From Microbacterium sp. AG1240 (GTDB taxonomy: Bacteria > Actinomycetota > Actinomycetes > Actinomycetales > Microbacteriaceae), in NCBI RefSeq assembly GCF_003635115.1, contig NZ_RBXJ01000001.1, positions 1,240,001 through 1,304,000 of the forward strand: a stretch of DNA of 64,000 nucleotides, given 5' to 3'. Of the stretch, positions 45,313 through 54,016 are shown piece by piece; position 1 is the first letter of the stretch; each line of letters opens with the position of its first letter. The notes under the pieces are model-generated. The model searched no databases. It was not told the DNA's origin and saw only the letters and a program-made list of their open reading frames with translations. The position numbers were made by a program, and so were the translations under genes.

Positions 45313-46077
45313 GTGGCGTCCGGTCGTCGCGCGGCATCGCGCGAGAAGTCCCGCCCGAGCGTCTTCTGGCCGCTCGCGGCCGTCGTCGTGCCCCTCACGG
45401 GCATCTTCGCCAAGATCGAGATCGACGACGCCGACAAGCTGCCGCGCGAGGGCGCGTTCGTGCTCGCCCCCAACCACTACTCGAACTTCGATCCGCTGAT
45501 CGTCGCCGTCGTGGTCTGGCGGCTCGGCCGCGCTCCGAGCTTCATGGCGAAGGAGAGCCTCTTCCGTGTGCCCGTCCTGGGGGCGGCTCTCCGCGCCACC
45601 GGGATGGTGCCGGTGTCACGCAGTTCGTCGGCGTCGGCGGCCCGCGACACGATCCGGGGCTCGGAGCAGCTCGTCGAGCACGGGCGCGGCGTCATCGTGT
45701 ACCCCGAGGGAACCCTCACCCGCGACCCCGACCTCTGGCCGATGCGCGGGAAGACCGGGGCCGTCCGCCTCTCGATCGCCGGCGACATCCCGCTCGTGCC
45801 GATGGCGCACTGGGGTGTGCAGGAGATCATGCCGCGCTACGGCAAGATCAGGCTCTGGCCGCTGCGTCGCCGCGTGCGCGTGGTGTTCGGCGACCCGATC
45901 CTGCCGTCCGAGTACGGTGCCGACGTATCGCGCCCGTCCACGCTCGTCGCGGCCACCGACGTGCTGATGGACCGGATCTCCGGACTCCTGGCGCGGCTGC
46001 GGGGCGGAACCCCGCCCGAGCAGCGCTGGAACCCGTCCGCTCACGGCCAGACCGAGACGGGCCGCCTTGAGTCGTAG
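45313..46077 (+). CDS. plsC: 1-acyl-sn-glycerol-3-phosphate acyltransferase
   Basis: A 254-residue lysophosphatidate acyltransferase-family enzyme. Motif I (HxxxxD) is APNHYSNFDPLI, motif III is VIVYPEGTLTRDP and motif IV-like VPMAHWG follows. An N-terminal hydrophobic stretch (VFWPLAAVVVPLTGIF) anchors it to the membrane. The GTG at 45313 starts two bases after the murA stop, and gpsA overlaps the 3' end by 11 bases. The next gene makes glycerol-3-phosphate, the phospholipid backbone, which supports the role. Confidence 0.9.
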   Translation: MASGRRAASREKSRPSVFWPLAAVVVPLTGIFAKIEIDDADKLPREGAFVLAPNHYSNFDPLIVAVVVWRLGRAPSFMAKESLFRVPVLGAALRATGMVPVSRSSSASAARDTIRGSEQLVEHGRGVIVYPEGTLTRDPDLWPMRGKTGAVRLSIAGDIPLVPMAHWGVQEIMPRYGKIRLWPLRRRVRVVFGDPILPSEYGADVSRPSTLVAATDVLMDRISGLLARLRGGTPPEQRWNPSAHGQTETGRLES

Positions 46078-47197
46078 ATCGGATGCTGCGCTGCCGCGCG
46101 TCGCCGTCGTCGGAGCCGGGAGCTGGGGAACGACCTTCGGCAAGATCCTCGCCGATGGCGGGGCGCACGTGACCATGTGGGCGCGTCGCGCCGAGATCGC
46201 CCAGGAGATCACCGAGGCCAAGCGCAACAGCCAGTACCTCTCGGGAATCAACCTTCCCCGGGAGATGTCGGCGAGTGTGCACCTCGCGGAGGCCGTCGAG
46301 GGGGCGACTCAGATCTACCTGTCGGTGCCGAGCCAGGCACTGCGCGAGAATCTGAAGGCGCTCCGGCCGCTCGTCGAGGCGACCGACGTGCCGATCGTCT
46401 CTCTGATGAAGGGCGTCGAGAAGCGCACCGGTCTGCGGATGAGCGAAGTGATCGCGCAGGAGCTGCAGTGCGACCCGGAGCGCATCGCCGTGGCGTCCGG
46501 CCCGAACCTCGCCCTCGAGATCGCTCGCGAGCAGCCCACGGCCGCCGTCATCTCATCCATCAGCCGGGAGACCGCCGAGGCCGTCGCTCGGCGGGCTCGC
46601 AACCGCTATTTCCGCTCGTTCGTGAACACCGACGTCATCGGCACCGAGTTCGGGGGCGTGCTGAAGAACCTCATCGCGGTCGCAATCGGGATCGTCGACG
46701 GCGTCGGATACGGCGAGAACACGAAGGCCTCGATCATCACGCGGGGGCTGGTCGAGATGACCGACTTCGCGGTGGCGCAGGGTGCGCAGCCCGAGACCCT
46801 CCAGGGGCTCGCGGGCCTGGGCGACCTCATCGCGACGTGCCAGTCGCCGCTGAGCCGGAACAACACCGCCGGACGCCTGCTGGGTCAGGGCTACAGCCTG
46901 CAGGACGTGGTCAAGCAGATGCAGCAGACCGCCGAGGGGCTGTCATCGGTGACGCCCGTGCTCGAACTCGCCCGCAAGGCGGGGGTGGAGATGCCGATCG
47001 TCGCGCAGGTCAAGCGCGTGCTGGACGGCACCATGAACCCGCGCGACATCGCGCCACACTTGACGACCGACGACGATACGCCGAAGGGCGAGAGGACGCA
47101 GAATGGTTCGGACAGCGGTAGCGGTGCTCTTTGGCGGTCGATCCAGCGAGCACTCGATCAGCTCCGCCACGGCGGGCGGGGTGCTGCGGGCGATTGA
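46067..47197 (+). CDS. gpsA: glycerol-3-phosphate dehydrogenase [NAD(P)+]
   Basis: Reduces dihydroxyacetone phosphate to sn-glycerol-3-phosphate. The dinucleotide motif is VAVVGAGSWGTTFGKILA, the catalytic Lys is in FGGVLKNLIAVAIGIVDG, and GLAGLGDLIATCQSPLSRNN is the family signature. A TTG at 46067 is the only good start, overlapping plsC by 11 bases. The chain is 376 residues, longer than the usual 330-340, because the reading frame runs 95 bases into ddl with a tail (NGSDSGSGALWRSIQRALDQ) unlike the family. A lost stop codon is the simplest explanation. Confidence 0.92.
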   Translation: MSRRSDAALPRVAVVGAGSWGTTFGKILADGGAHVTMWARRAEIAQEITEAKRNSQYLSGINLPREMSASVHLAEAVEGATQIYLSVPSQALRENLKALRPLVEATDVPIVSLMKGVEKRTGLRMSEVIAQELQCDPERIAVASGPNLALEIAREQPTAAVISSISRETAEAVARRARNRYFRSFVNTDVIGTEFGGVLKNLIAVAIGIVDGVGYGENTKASIITRGLVEMTDFAVAQGAQPETLQGLAGLGDLIATCQSPLSRNNTAGRLLGQGYSLQDVVKQMQQTAEGLSSVTPVLELARKAGVEMPIVAQVKRVLDGTMNPRDIAPHLTTDDDTPKGERTQNGSDSGSGALWRSIQRALDQLRHGGRGAAGD

Positions 47198-48188
47198 TCG
47201 CGACCGCTACCGCGTGTTCCCCGTCGGCATCACCCGTGATGGGGTGTTCGTGCTCGAGGACGACGACCCTGACAAATTCGCGCTCGATGCGCACGCCCTG
47301 CCGGAGGTCGTCGACAACGGCACCCGGGTCTTCTGGCCGCACGCCGGCGAGCGCACGCTCGTCGTGCGCCGTGCCGACGGCACGGAGGAAGAGCTGGGCG
47401 AGATCGATGTCGTTCTGCCGATCCTCCACGGAACGCACGGCGAGGACGGCACCGTCCAGGGCTTCTTCGACACCCTCGGCATTCCCTACGCCGGGGGAGC
47501 GGTGCTCGATTCCGCGCTCTGCATGGACAAGCACTTCATGAAGATCGTGCTGCGCGACTCGGGAATCGCGGTCTCGCCGTGGATCACGGTGCGACGCGCG
47601 GAGTGGACCGGTGACGTCGCGGCGATCGCGGAGCGCGCGGCCGAGCTCCCCTTCCCCTGGTTCGTGAAGCCCGCGCGCGCCGGCTCGTCGGTGGGGGTGT
47701 CGAAGGTGCACGACCTCGGCGAGCTCGCCGGCGCGCTCGACGTCGCCTTCGCCGAGGACGACAAGGTGCTGGTGGAGCGGGGCATTGCCGGGCGCGAGAT
47801 CGAGGTGGGCGTGCTCGGGGCCCGCGCGGGCGGCGAGCCGCGGGTGTCGCTCCCCGGCGAGATCGTGCTCACGAGCCGCGAGTTCTACGACTTCGAGGGC
47901 AAGTACCTCGGCGGCGACGGCGTCGATGTCGTCTGCCCCGCGGCCATGAGCGATGCCGAGACGGCGGCGGTGCAGGATGCTGCGCTGCGGGCCTTCGCGG
48001 CCGTCGAAGGTCGCGGACTCGCGCGCGTCGACTTCTTCCTCGGTGAGGACGGCCCGGTCGTCAACGAGCTGAACACGATGCCGGGCTTCACGCCGATCTC
48101 GATGTTCCCCAAGTGCTGGATCGCGTCGGGCCTGTCGTACGAGGCGCTCATCACCGACCTCATCGAACAGGCTCTCGAGCGCGCGTGA
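47103..48188 (+). CDS. ddl: D-alanine--D-alanine ligase
   Basis: An ATP-grasp ligase making the D-Ala-D-Ala dipeptide for peptidoglycan. Features: VAVLFGGRSSEHSISSATAG at the N-terminus, PILHGTHGEDGTVQGFFDTL, PYAGGAVLDSALCMDK, the ATP-binding KPARAGSSVGVSKV, and the metal site RVDFFLGEDGPVVNELNTMP. The 361-residue length is normal. The ATG at 47103 lies inside the gpsA frame, 95 bases before that gene's stop. murA and ddl in the same operon link two steps of wall synthesis. Confidence 0.95.
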   Translation: MVRTAVAVLFGGRSSEHSISSATAGGVLRAIDRDRYRVFPVGITRDGVFVLEDDDPDKFALDAHALPEVVDNGTRVFWPHAGERTLVVRRADGTEEELGEIDVVLPILHGTHGEDGTVQGFFDTLGIPYAGGAVLDSALCMDKHFMKIVLRDSGIAVSPWITVRRAEWTGDVAAIAERAAELPFPWFVKPARAGSSVGVSKVHDLGELAGALDVAFAEDDKVLVERGIAGREIEVGVLGARAGGEPRVSLPGEIVLTSREFYDFEGKYLGGDGVDVVCPAAMSDAETAAVQDAALRAFAAVEGRGLARVDFFLGEDGPVVNELNTMPGFTPISMFPKCWIASGLSYEALITDLIEQALERA

Positions 48189-48198
48189 CGTCGGTCGG

Positions 48199-48253
48199 CG
48201 GCGAGACACAGCATCCGGGTTGAGAAACACCGCCGGGCGCGATGTCTCGGCCG
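48199..48253. repeat. possible diverged GCGAGACC palindrome
   Basis: CGGCGAGACA (48199-48208) faces TGTCTCGGCCG (48243-48253) after the ddl stop. The position and GAGAC core match the three nested palindromes, but the inner stem is absent. Confidence 0.4.
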
Positions 48254-48283
48254 ATCGAGGTGTTCCGAGGAGCCGGCGGCCCG

Positions 48284-48763
48284 TCAGCCGTCGGTAGCGG
48301 GCCGGTCGGTGCAGACGCTGCCGGTCTCGGCCAGCTGACGCGCGAGCATCGGCGAGACGGCACGGAGGGTGTCTGCGCTGCCGACGACGTCGAAGTCGAG
48401 GTAGACCTCGACGGCGGGGGTGCGTCCGAACGTGGTGAAACGGTAGAACGGGGCGTCGGTCCCGTCGACGAGCCAGTCGACGCCCTCGACCGTCTCGCAG
48501 GAGAGCGTGGAGGGCCCCGGTACGGCCACGCCGCACGTAAGGAGGATGGTCGACGGGTCGCCCCACGCCCCCGTCGCCTGAGCGTCGGTCCACCGGCGCG
48601 ACTCGCCCGCGATGGTCTGGGGGAGCCTCACCGACACGTCGGCGCACGCGGGGTCGTTCGCATTCGGCGCGGCGTCCATCGAGACGGTGCCTGCGCACGC
48701 GGAGAGTGCGGTGACGGCGGCGAGCACCACGCCCGCGGCGAGGAGGCGGGGCAGGCGGGTCAC
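48284..48763 (-). CDS. DUF3515 family lipoprotein
   Basis: A 159-residue secreted lipoprotein matching the DUF3515 layout of actinobacteria. The signal peptide ends in a lipobox VTALSACAG. The mature part contains four further Cys (DPACADVSV, LLTCGVAVP, LSCETVEG, GSVCTDRP), probably two disulfides, with SRRWTDAQATGAWGDPSTIL between. Function unknown. The GTG at 48763 lies six bases after TACCCT (minus strand), a leaderless arrangement. It is conserved next to thiL or ddl in related genomes as far as I recall, but that is unverified. Confidence 0.75.
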   Translation of the reverse strand: MTRLPRLLAAGVVLAAVTALSACAGTVSMDAAPNANDPACADVSVRLPQTIAGESRRWTDAQATGAWGDPSTILLTCGVAVPGPSTLSCETVEGVDWLVDGTDAPFYRFTTFGRTPAVEVYLDFDVVGSADTLRAVSPMLARQLAETGSVCTDRPATDG

Positions 48764-48769
48764 CTCTCC

Positions 48770-48775
48770 AGGGTA
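48770..48775 (-). promoter_or_regulatory. -10 box of a probable leaderless promoter (DUF3515)
   Basis: TACCCT on the minus strand lies six bases before the GTG at 48763. Confidence 0.4.
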
Positions 48776-48808
48776 CCCGCCGCGCGATCGGGTCGCGGCG
48801 CCGGGCGC

Positions 48809-48814
48809 TAGCGT
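48809..48814 (+). promoter_or_regulatory. -10 box of a probable leaderless promoter (thiL)
   Basis: TAGCGT lies six bases before the thiL GTG. Confidence 0.45.
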
Positions 48815-48820
48815 GGAACC

Positions 48821-49813
48821 GTGCAGGAGCAGACCGTGGGCGACTTCAGCGAAGGCGCGATCCTCCGCCGCATCCTCGACCGTCTTCCCACCAGCCGGGC
48901 GATCGTCGGGCCGGGCGACGACGCGGCCGTGCTCGACGCGGCCGACGGGCGGGTCGTCGCGACGACCGACACCCTCGTGCACGGCCCCGACTTCCGGCTG
49001 GCGTGGTCGAGTCCGTTCGACCTGGGGTGGAAGGCCGCCGCGGTGAACCTCGCCGACATCGCCGCGATGGGTGCGCGCCCCACCGCCCTGCTCGTGGCCC
49101 TCGCTATGCCCGACGACCTCCCCGTGTCTTTCGTCGACGGGCTCGCCGCGGGGCTCGCCGCCGCCTGTGCGGAGCTCGCCCCCGGGTGCGCGGTCGAGGG
49201 CGGCGACCTCACTGTCTCCGACACGCTCACGATCGCCGTCACCGCCTTGGGGTCGCTCGACGGTCGGGAGCCCGTGCGTCGGTCGGGGGCCGCCGTCGGC
49301 GACGTGGTCGCCGTCGTGGGCGACCTCGGCGTCGCGGCCCTGGGCCTGTCGGTGCTGTTCCGCAGTTTCGTCGACGCGGCGGGCTCGCCCGTCGCGGTCG
49401 ATCCGAGCACGTGGGCGGGGCTCACCGACGCCGAGACCCAGGGGCTGAAGAGGCAGCTGGCGCCGCGCCCCCCGATCGCCGCGGGAGCGACCGCCGCGAT
49501 CGCCGGAGCGACGGCGATGATGGACGTCTCTGACGGTCTCGCGCTCGATGCGCGTCGCATGGCCGACGCGTCCGGGGTGACCCTCGACATCGCGCGCGCG
49601 CTGCTCGGTGACGCCCCCGACGCCGCCCTCGAGGGCGGCGAAGACCATGCTCTGCTCGCGGCCTTCCCCCCGGGCGCCGCTCTCCCGGACGGGTTCCGCG
49701 TGATCGGCGAGGTGCGCGCGCGCGTCGATGCGCCGGTGACGGTGGACGGGCTCCCGTACGAGAAGCCCGGCGGGTGGGATCCCTACAGGGACTGGGACGC
49801 CGGAAAAGGCTGA
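48821..49813 (+). CDS. thiL: thiamine-monophosphate kinase
   Basis: ATP-dependent phosphorylation of thiamine monophosphate to thiamine pyrophosphate, the cofactor used by IlvB and others. A 330-residue PurM-like kinase: GPGDDAAVLDAADGRVVATT with metal-binding Asp, TDTLVHGPDF, LGWKAAAVNLADIAAMGARP, VEGGDLTVSDTLTI and MMDVSDGLALDARRMADASG are the family motifs. GTG at 48821 with TAGCGT six bases upstream. Its 3' end overlaps the convergent rsmD by 31 bases. Confidence 0.95.
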   Translation: MQEQTVGDFSEGAILRRILDRLPTSRAIVGPGDDAAVLDAADGRVVATTDTLVHGPDFRLAWSSPFDLGWKAAAVNLADIAAMGARPTALLVALAMPDDLPVSFVDGLAAGLAAACAELAPGCAVEGGDLTVSDTLTIAVTALGSLDGREPVRRSGAAVGDVVAVVGDLGVAALGLSVLFRSFVDAAGSPVAVDPSTWAGLTDAETQGLKRQLAPRPPIAAGATAAIAGATAMMDVSDGLALDARRMADASGVTLDIARALLGDAPDAALEGGEDHALLAAFPPGAALPDGFRVIGEVRARVDAPVTVDGLPYEKPGGWDPYRDWDAGKG

Positions 49814-50364
49814 CCCCACCACATCGCCGTGTCTCCGTAGGAACGGTCGCGCAGGGGCTCCAGGCCCGCGTCGCTCCAGCGCGGACCGGGGGACCGCTTG
49901 GCGCGCTCCACAACCACGACGGCGTCGGGGGACAGGTGCGGGGCGAGGGCGGTGAGGGTCTCGGTCAGGTCGGCGTCGGAGACGTCGTAGGGCGGGTCGA
50001 TGAAGACGAGGTCGTAGGGCCCCGCCGCATCTCGGAGGAAGCCGACGACGGTCGCGCGGTGCGCTCGGATCGGCGGCGGGCTCGCGAGGGCCTTCGCCAC
50101 CCGCTCGGCGTTGCGCCGGATCAGCGACACCGCCTGCGGGGCATGCTCCACGAGGTCGACGGATGCTGCGCCCCGGCTGGCGGCCTCGAGTCCGAGCGCG
50201 CCCGATCCGGCGTAGAGGTCGATCACCCTCGCGCCGTCGACGAGTCCGGCGGCGTCGAGCGCGCCGAAGAGCGACTCGCGGACGCGTTCGCTCGTGGGGC
50301 GGGTCCCCTTCGGAGGCACGTCGAGCACGGTGCCTCCGGCCGAGCCGGAGATGATGCGGGTCAC
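49783..50364 (-). CDS. rsmD: 16S rRNA (guanine-966-N2)-methyltransferase
   Basis: A SAM-dependent methyltransferase modifying G966 of 16S rRNA. The N-terminus MTRIISGSAGGTVLDVPPKG and PTSERVRESLFGALDA are family-specific. The SAM motif is VIDLYAGSGALGLEAASRGA and the catalytic motif is DLVFIDPPYDVSD. The length of 193 is normal. GTG at 50364, six bases after TAGGGT. It is divergent from recG, the common recG-rsmD-coaD neighbourhood, though here rsmD is inverted relative to coaD. Confidence 0.93.
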   Translation of the reverse strand: MTRIISGSAGGTVLDVPPKGTRPTSERVRESLFGALDAAGLVDGARVIDLYAGSGALGLEAASRGAASVDLVEHAPQAVSLIRRNAERVAKALASPPPIRAHRATVVGFLRDAAGPYDLVFIDPPYDVSDADLTETLTALAPHLSPDAVVVVERAKRSPGPRWSDAGLEPLRDRSYGDTAMWWGQPFPASQSL

Positions 50365-50370
50365 CGTCTC

Positions 50371-50376
50371 ACCCTA
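50371..50376 (-). promoter_or_regulatory. -10 box of a probable leaderless promoter (rsmD)
   Basis: TAGGGT on the minus strand lies six bases before the rsmD GTG. Confidence 0.45.
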
Positions 50377-50432
50377 CAAACACCCGTGATGCACCGGAGT
50401 CGGCGTCCGCCGGCGATGTCGGTGATCCTGCC

Positions 50433-50438
50433 TAGACT
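50433..50438 (+). promoter_or_regulatory. -10 box of a probable leaderless promoter (recG)
   Basis: TAGACT lies six bases before the recG ATG. Confidence 0.5.
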
Positions 50439-50444
50439 TTCCCC

Positions 50445-52613
50445 ATGCCCGCCCTGACTCTCGCGTCGCGTCTCGACGGCGTGGTCGGTGGCAAGACGGC
50501 TGCCGCCTTCGACCGTGCCTTCGGCATGGCGACCGTCGGCGAACTGCTCGGGCACTACCCGCGTCGCTACGCCAAGCGTGGTGAGCTGACACCGATCGCT
50601 TCGCTTCCCCTCGGTGAGCCCGTGACGATCGTCGCCGAGGTCGTGCGCGCGGGGGAGCGTCGCATGCAGAACAAGCGCGGGTCGCTCGTCGAGGTCGTCA
50701 TCACCGACGGCGACGGGCAAATGAGCCTCACGTTCTTCAACCAGCCGTGGCGCATCAAGGAGCTCTACCCGGGGCGCCGGGGCATCTTCTCGGGCAAGGT
50801 GGGCGAGTACCGGGGCGCGACGCAGCTGACCAATCCCGACTACGAGCTGTTCGAAGACGTCGAGCAGGCGCGCATGACGGCCGAGGCCAACGCGAATCTG
50901 CCCATCCCCATCTATCCCGCCACCAGCACGGTGACCAGCCGCATGATCTCGGACGCCATCGCCCTCGTCTTCGCCGCACTCGGCCCGATCGATGATCCGC
51001 TCCCGGAGACCCTTCGCGAGCGGCACGGTCTGCTCGAAGCGCGTACGGCATTCGAGCGGGTGCACCGGCCCGACGTCGAGGAGCAGGTCGGACCAGCCGT
51101 CGCGACGCTCCGCATGCACGAGGCGCTCGTCCTGCAGTCCGCGCTCCTCCAGCAGCGGCAGTTCGTGCGGGCCATGTCGGCGACGCGGCGCCCCGCCGCC
51201 CCCGGCGGACTGCTCGAACGCTTCGACGCGCTGCTTCCCTTCGATCGAACCCCCGACCAGGTCACGGTGGGCGATGCCGTCGCGGCTGATCTGGTCGGCG
51301 AGTGGCCGATGAACCGTCTGATCCAGGGCGAGGTCGGGTCGGGCAAGACCCTCGTGGCTCTGCGGGCCATGTTGCAGGTCGCCGAGTCGGGAGGCCAGTC
51401 GGCGTTGATCGCGCCGACCGAGGTGCTCGCCGCGCAGCACGTGCGTTCGATCGCCCGCATGCTCGGTCCGCAGCTCGCCCCCGAGCTGATGCCGACGCTT
51501 CTCACGGGGCAGCTGCCGGCCGCGGAGCGACGCAAGGCCGCGCTGCGCGCCGCATCCGGTCAAGCGCGCATCATCGTCGGAACGCACGCCCTGCTGAGCG
51601 CGTCGACCACGTTCGCCGATCTCGGTCTCGTGGTGGTCGACGAGCAGCATCGGTTCGGCGTCGAACAGCGAGAGGCGCTCCGCGCGAAGGGCTCCACCCC
51701 GCACACCGTCGTTCTCACGGCGACCCCCATCCCGCGCACCGTGGCCATGACCGTGTTCGGCGACCTCGACGTCTCCACGATCCGAACGATGCCCGCGGGG
51801 CGCGCGGGGATCTCCTCGTTCGTCGCCCCCGTCGCAGAGAAGCCGGGGTGGTTCGCCCGGGTGTGGGACCGCGTCGCCGAAGAGGTCGCGGAGGGGCGGC
51901 AGGCGTTCGTCGTGTGCCCCGCGATCGACGCGGAGGCGTCGACGAAGGACGACACCGACGACGACATCGTGGCCGAAGCGGAAGCCGCGGCTCCGCGCAT
52001 CCGGTGGGGCGTGGTGCAGGTCGCCGACGTGCTCTCACGTCATCCCGCCTTCGCCCAGCTGCGCGTGGAGATCCTGCACGGCAAGATGCCCTCCGACGAG
52101 AAGGACGCCGTCATGCAGGCGTTCTCGCGGGGTGACATCGACGTGCTGGTCGCGACGACCGTCGTGGAGGTCGGCGTCGACGTTCCGAACGCCTCGGCGA
52201 TGGTGATCCTCGAGGCCGACCGCTTCGGCGTCTCGCAGTTGCACCAGCTGCGAGGCCGAGTCGGGCGAGGCGGCCTCCCCGGCATCTGTCTGCTCGTGAC
52301 CGAAGCGTCGACGGGCACGTCGGCGCGCGCGAGGGTGGAGGCGGTGGCCGGCACCCTCGACGGCTTCGAGCTGGCCGAGGTCGACCTCGAGCTGCGCGGG
52401 GAGGGCGACGTCCTCGGTGCGGTCCAGTCGGGTGCTCGCTCGTCGCTGCGGCTGCTGCGCGTGGTCAAAGACGCCGACGTCATCGCAGAGGCGCGTGCAG
52501 CGGCCGAACGCATCTTCGCCGATGACCCGACCCTCGCTCAGCATCCCGCTCTCGCCGCCGCGATTGATCGGCGAGTCGGTGCGCTGGAGCGGGCAGCCCT
52601 CGCCCGTTCGTGA
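50445..52613 (+). CDS. recG: ATP-dependent DNA helicase RecG
   Basis: A superfamily 2 helicase that remodels stalled replication forks and branched DNA. The N-terminal wedge/OB domain (about 1-200) precedes the helicase core. Walker A is GEVGSGKTLVALRAML, motif II is VVDEQHRFGVEQREAL (DEQH), motif III is TATPIPRTVAMT, and motifs V/VI are DVLVATTVVEVGVDVPNASA and QLHQLRGRVGRGG. The 722-residue length is normal and includes an acidic insertion (EASTKDDTDDDIVAEAE) before the C-terminal helicase lobe. Start is ATG with a -10 box at leaderless distance. coaD follows 55 bases later with its own -10. Confidence 0.96.
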   Translation: MPALTLASRLDGVVGGKTAAAFDRAFGMATVGELLGHYPRRYAKRGELTPIASLPLGEPVTIVAEVVRAGERRMQNKRGSLVEVVITDGDGQMSLTFFNQPWRIKELYPGRRGIFSGKVGEYRGATQLTNPDYELFEDVEQARMTAEANANLPIPIYPATSTVTSRMISDAIALVFAALGPIDDPLPETLRERHGLLEARTAFERVHRPDVEEQVGPAVATLRMHEALVLQSALLQQRQFVRAMSATRRPAAPGGLLERFDALLPFDRTPDQVTVGDAVAADLVGEWPMNRLIQGEVGSGKTLVALRAMLQVAESGGQSALIAPTEVLAAQHVRSIARMLGPQLAPELMPTLLTGQLPAAERRKAALRAASGQARIIVGTHALLSASTTFADLGLVVVDEQHRFGVEQREALRAKGSTPHTVVLTATPIPRTVAMTVFGDLDVSTIRTMPAGRAGISSFVAPVAEKPGWFARVWDRVAEEVAEGRQAFVVCPAIDAEASTKDDTDDDIVAEAEAAAPRIRWGVVQVADVLSRHPAFAQLRVEILHGKMPSDEKDAVMQAFSRGDIDVLVATTVVEVGVDVPNASAMVILEADRFGVSQLHQLRGRVGRGGLPGICLLVTEASTGTSARARVEAVAGTLDGFELAEVDLELRGEGDVLGAVQSGARSSLRLLRVVKDADVIAEARAAAERIFADDPTLAQHPALAAAIDRRVGALERAALARS

Positions 52614-52656
52614 CCCATCGGGCCGCGAGGTTCAGGTGAGTGCCGTCGTCCCTCGA

Positions 52657-52662
52657 TAGGCT
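52657..52662 (+). promoter_or_regulatory. -10 box of a probable leaderless promoter (coaD)
   Basis: TAGGCT lies six bases before the coaD ATG. Confidence 0.5.
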
Positions 52663-52668
52663 GACGGC

Positions 52669-53166
52669 ATGGACAGCCGGATCGCCGTCGTACCGGGGTC
52701 GTTCGACCCGCCCACGCTCGGACACATCGACGTCATCCGCCGAGCCGCAGCGCTCTACGACCAGCTCCACGTGCTGGTGGTGCACAACCCCGGCAAGGAG
52801 GCACTGCTTCCCATCGCGCAGCGTCAGGCGCTCCTCGAGCAGTCGATCGCCGAGGACGGCATCGAGGGCGATGTCGTCGTGGCTGCGTGGAGCATGGGCC
52901 TGCTCGTCGACTACGCCACCGACGTCGGGGCGGGTGTGCTCGTGAAAGGCATCCGGTCGCAGATCGACGTGGCGTACGAATCGCCGATGGCGATCGTCAA
53001 TCGCCACCTCGCTCACATCGAGACCGTCTTCCTCCTGCCCGATCCTGCCCACGCGCTCGTCTCGAGCTCGCTCGTGCGACAGGTCGCCGCTCTCGGCGGA
53101 GACGTCTCGCCGTTCGTTCCGCCGGCCGTCGCGCGGTTCCTCGATACCGGTACCAGCGCCCGCTGA
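52669..53166 (+). CDS. coaD: phosphopantetheine adenylyltransferase
   Basis: Transfers AMP to 4'-phosphopantetheine in coenzyme A synthesis. The nucleotidyltransferase signature is [18 protein letters not shown] (TxGH). The substrate region is [19 protein letters not shown] and the C-terminal ATP motif is [20 protein letters not shown]. The 165-residue length is normal. It leads, with yceD, rpmF, rnc and mutM, a conserved actinobacterial gene run. Confidence 0.96.
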   Translation: MDSRIAVVPGSFDPPTLGHIDVIRRAAALYDQLHVLVVHNPGKEALLPIAQRQALLEQSIAEDGIEGDVVVAAWSMGLLVDYATDVGAGVLVKGIRSQIDVAYESPMAIVNRHLAHIETVFLLPDPAHALVSSSLVRQVAALGGDVSPFVPPAVARFLDTGTSAR

Positions 53167-53205
53167 CGGAGCCGCGGACGCTCGTGGCGGGTAGCATGGA
53201 CGACC

Positions 53206-53787
53206 GTGAGAACTCGCCGACCCGGACCCTTCATGCTGCACGTCCGCGACATCGTCCACCACCCGGGGGAGATGCGCGAGTTCGAGCTCGATCTCGACAC
53301 GCCCGAGAAGTGGGGCGAGGGCCTGGTGTCCATTCCGGCGGGAGAACCGCTCGACCTCGACGTGCGTCTGGAATCGGTGCACGAGGGCATCCTCGTCACC
53401 GGTACCGCCGACACTCGACTGACCGGGGTGTGCGGGCGCTGCCTGCGAGACATCGCCGAGCCTGTCGAAGTCGAGTTTCAGGAGCTTTTCACGTATCCTG
53501 GAAATGAAGCGGCTGATTTCGAGGTTCAAGACGATTACGTAGATCTTGAAACTCTGATCAGGGATGCCATCGTCCTCTCGCTTCCGTTCCAGCCGGTGTG
53601 TCAGCCGGATTGCCTCGGGCTCGACCCGGAAACAGGCGAGCGACTGACCGAGAGCACCGGCGAAAGCGAGCGAACGCCCGTCGATCCTCGATGGGCCGCG
53701 CTCCAGCAGTACCCCTCAGACCCTGACGGCGAAGCGCCCCGTAGCGCCACGCCCGAATCCGAAGACACCGTCACAGAGAAGAGCTAG
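53206..53787 (+). CDS. YceD/DUF177 family protein
   Basis: A 193-residue member of the YceD family, usually encoded immediately before rpmF; homologues are linked to 23S rRNA or ribosome maturation. MLHVRDIVHHPGEMREFELD begins the domain; the metal-type motif GVCGRCLRDIAEPVEVEFQE and the later PVCQPDCLGLDPETG (two Cys pairs) are the family hallmarks. The acidic C-terminal tail (about 150-193) is variable. GTG at 53206 has TAGCAT eight bases upstream. rpmF begins two bases after the stop. Confidence 0.9.
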   Translation: MRTRRPGPFMLHVRDIVHHPGEMREFELDLDTPEKWGEGLVSIPAGEPLDLDVRLESVHEGILVTGTADTRLTGVCGRCLRDIAEPVEVEFQELFTYPGNEAADFEVQDDYVDLETLIRDAIVLSLPFQPVCQPDCLGLDPETGERLTESTGESERTPVDPRWAALQQYPSDPDGEAPRSATPESEDTVTEKS

Positions 53788-53789
53788 TC

Positions 53790-53999
53790 ATGGCAGGTAA
53801 CCCCCCGAAGCGGAAGGTCTCCCGCTCCAACACGCGCTCGCGCCGTGCCCAGTGGAAGGCTGCCCCCATCACGCTGACCACCACGGTCGAGAACGGCAAG
53901 GTCGTGTACAGCCGTCCCCACCAGGCCAAGGTCGTCACCGACTCGCAGGGCACCGAGCTCTTCCTGGAGTACAAGGGACGCAAGGTCGCCGACGTCTGA
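53790..53999 (+). CDS. rpmF: 50S ribosomal protein L32
   Basis: A 69-residue L32. The N-terminal PPKRKVSRSNTRSRRAQWKA is the family signature. The C-terminal half (KVVTDSQGTELFLEYKGRKV) has no Cys at all, so this is the zinc-free form rather than the CxxC...CxxC form. It sits in the classical yceD-rpmF-rnc order with two bases between yceD and rpmF. Confidence 0.95.
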   Translation: MAGNPPKRKVSRSNTRSRRAQWKAAPITLTTTVENGKVVYSRPHQAKVVTDSQGTELFLEYKGRKVADV

Positions 54000-54016
54000 C
54001 GTCCGCGGCAGGTGCC

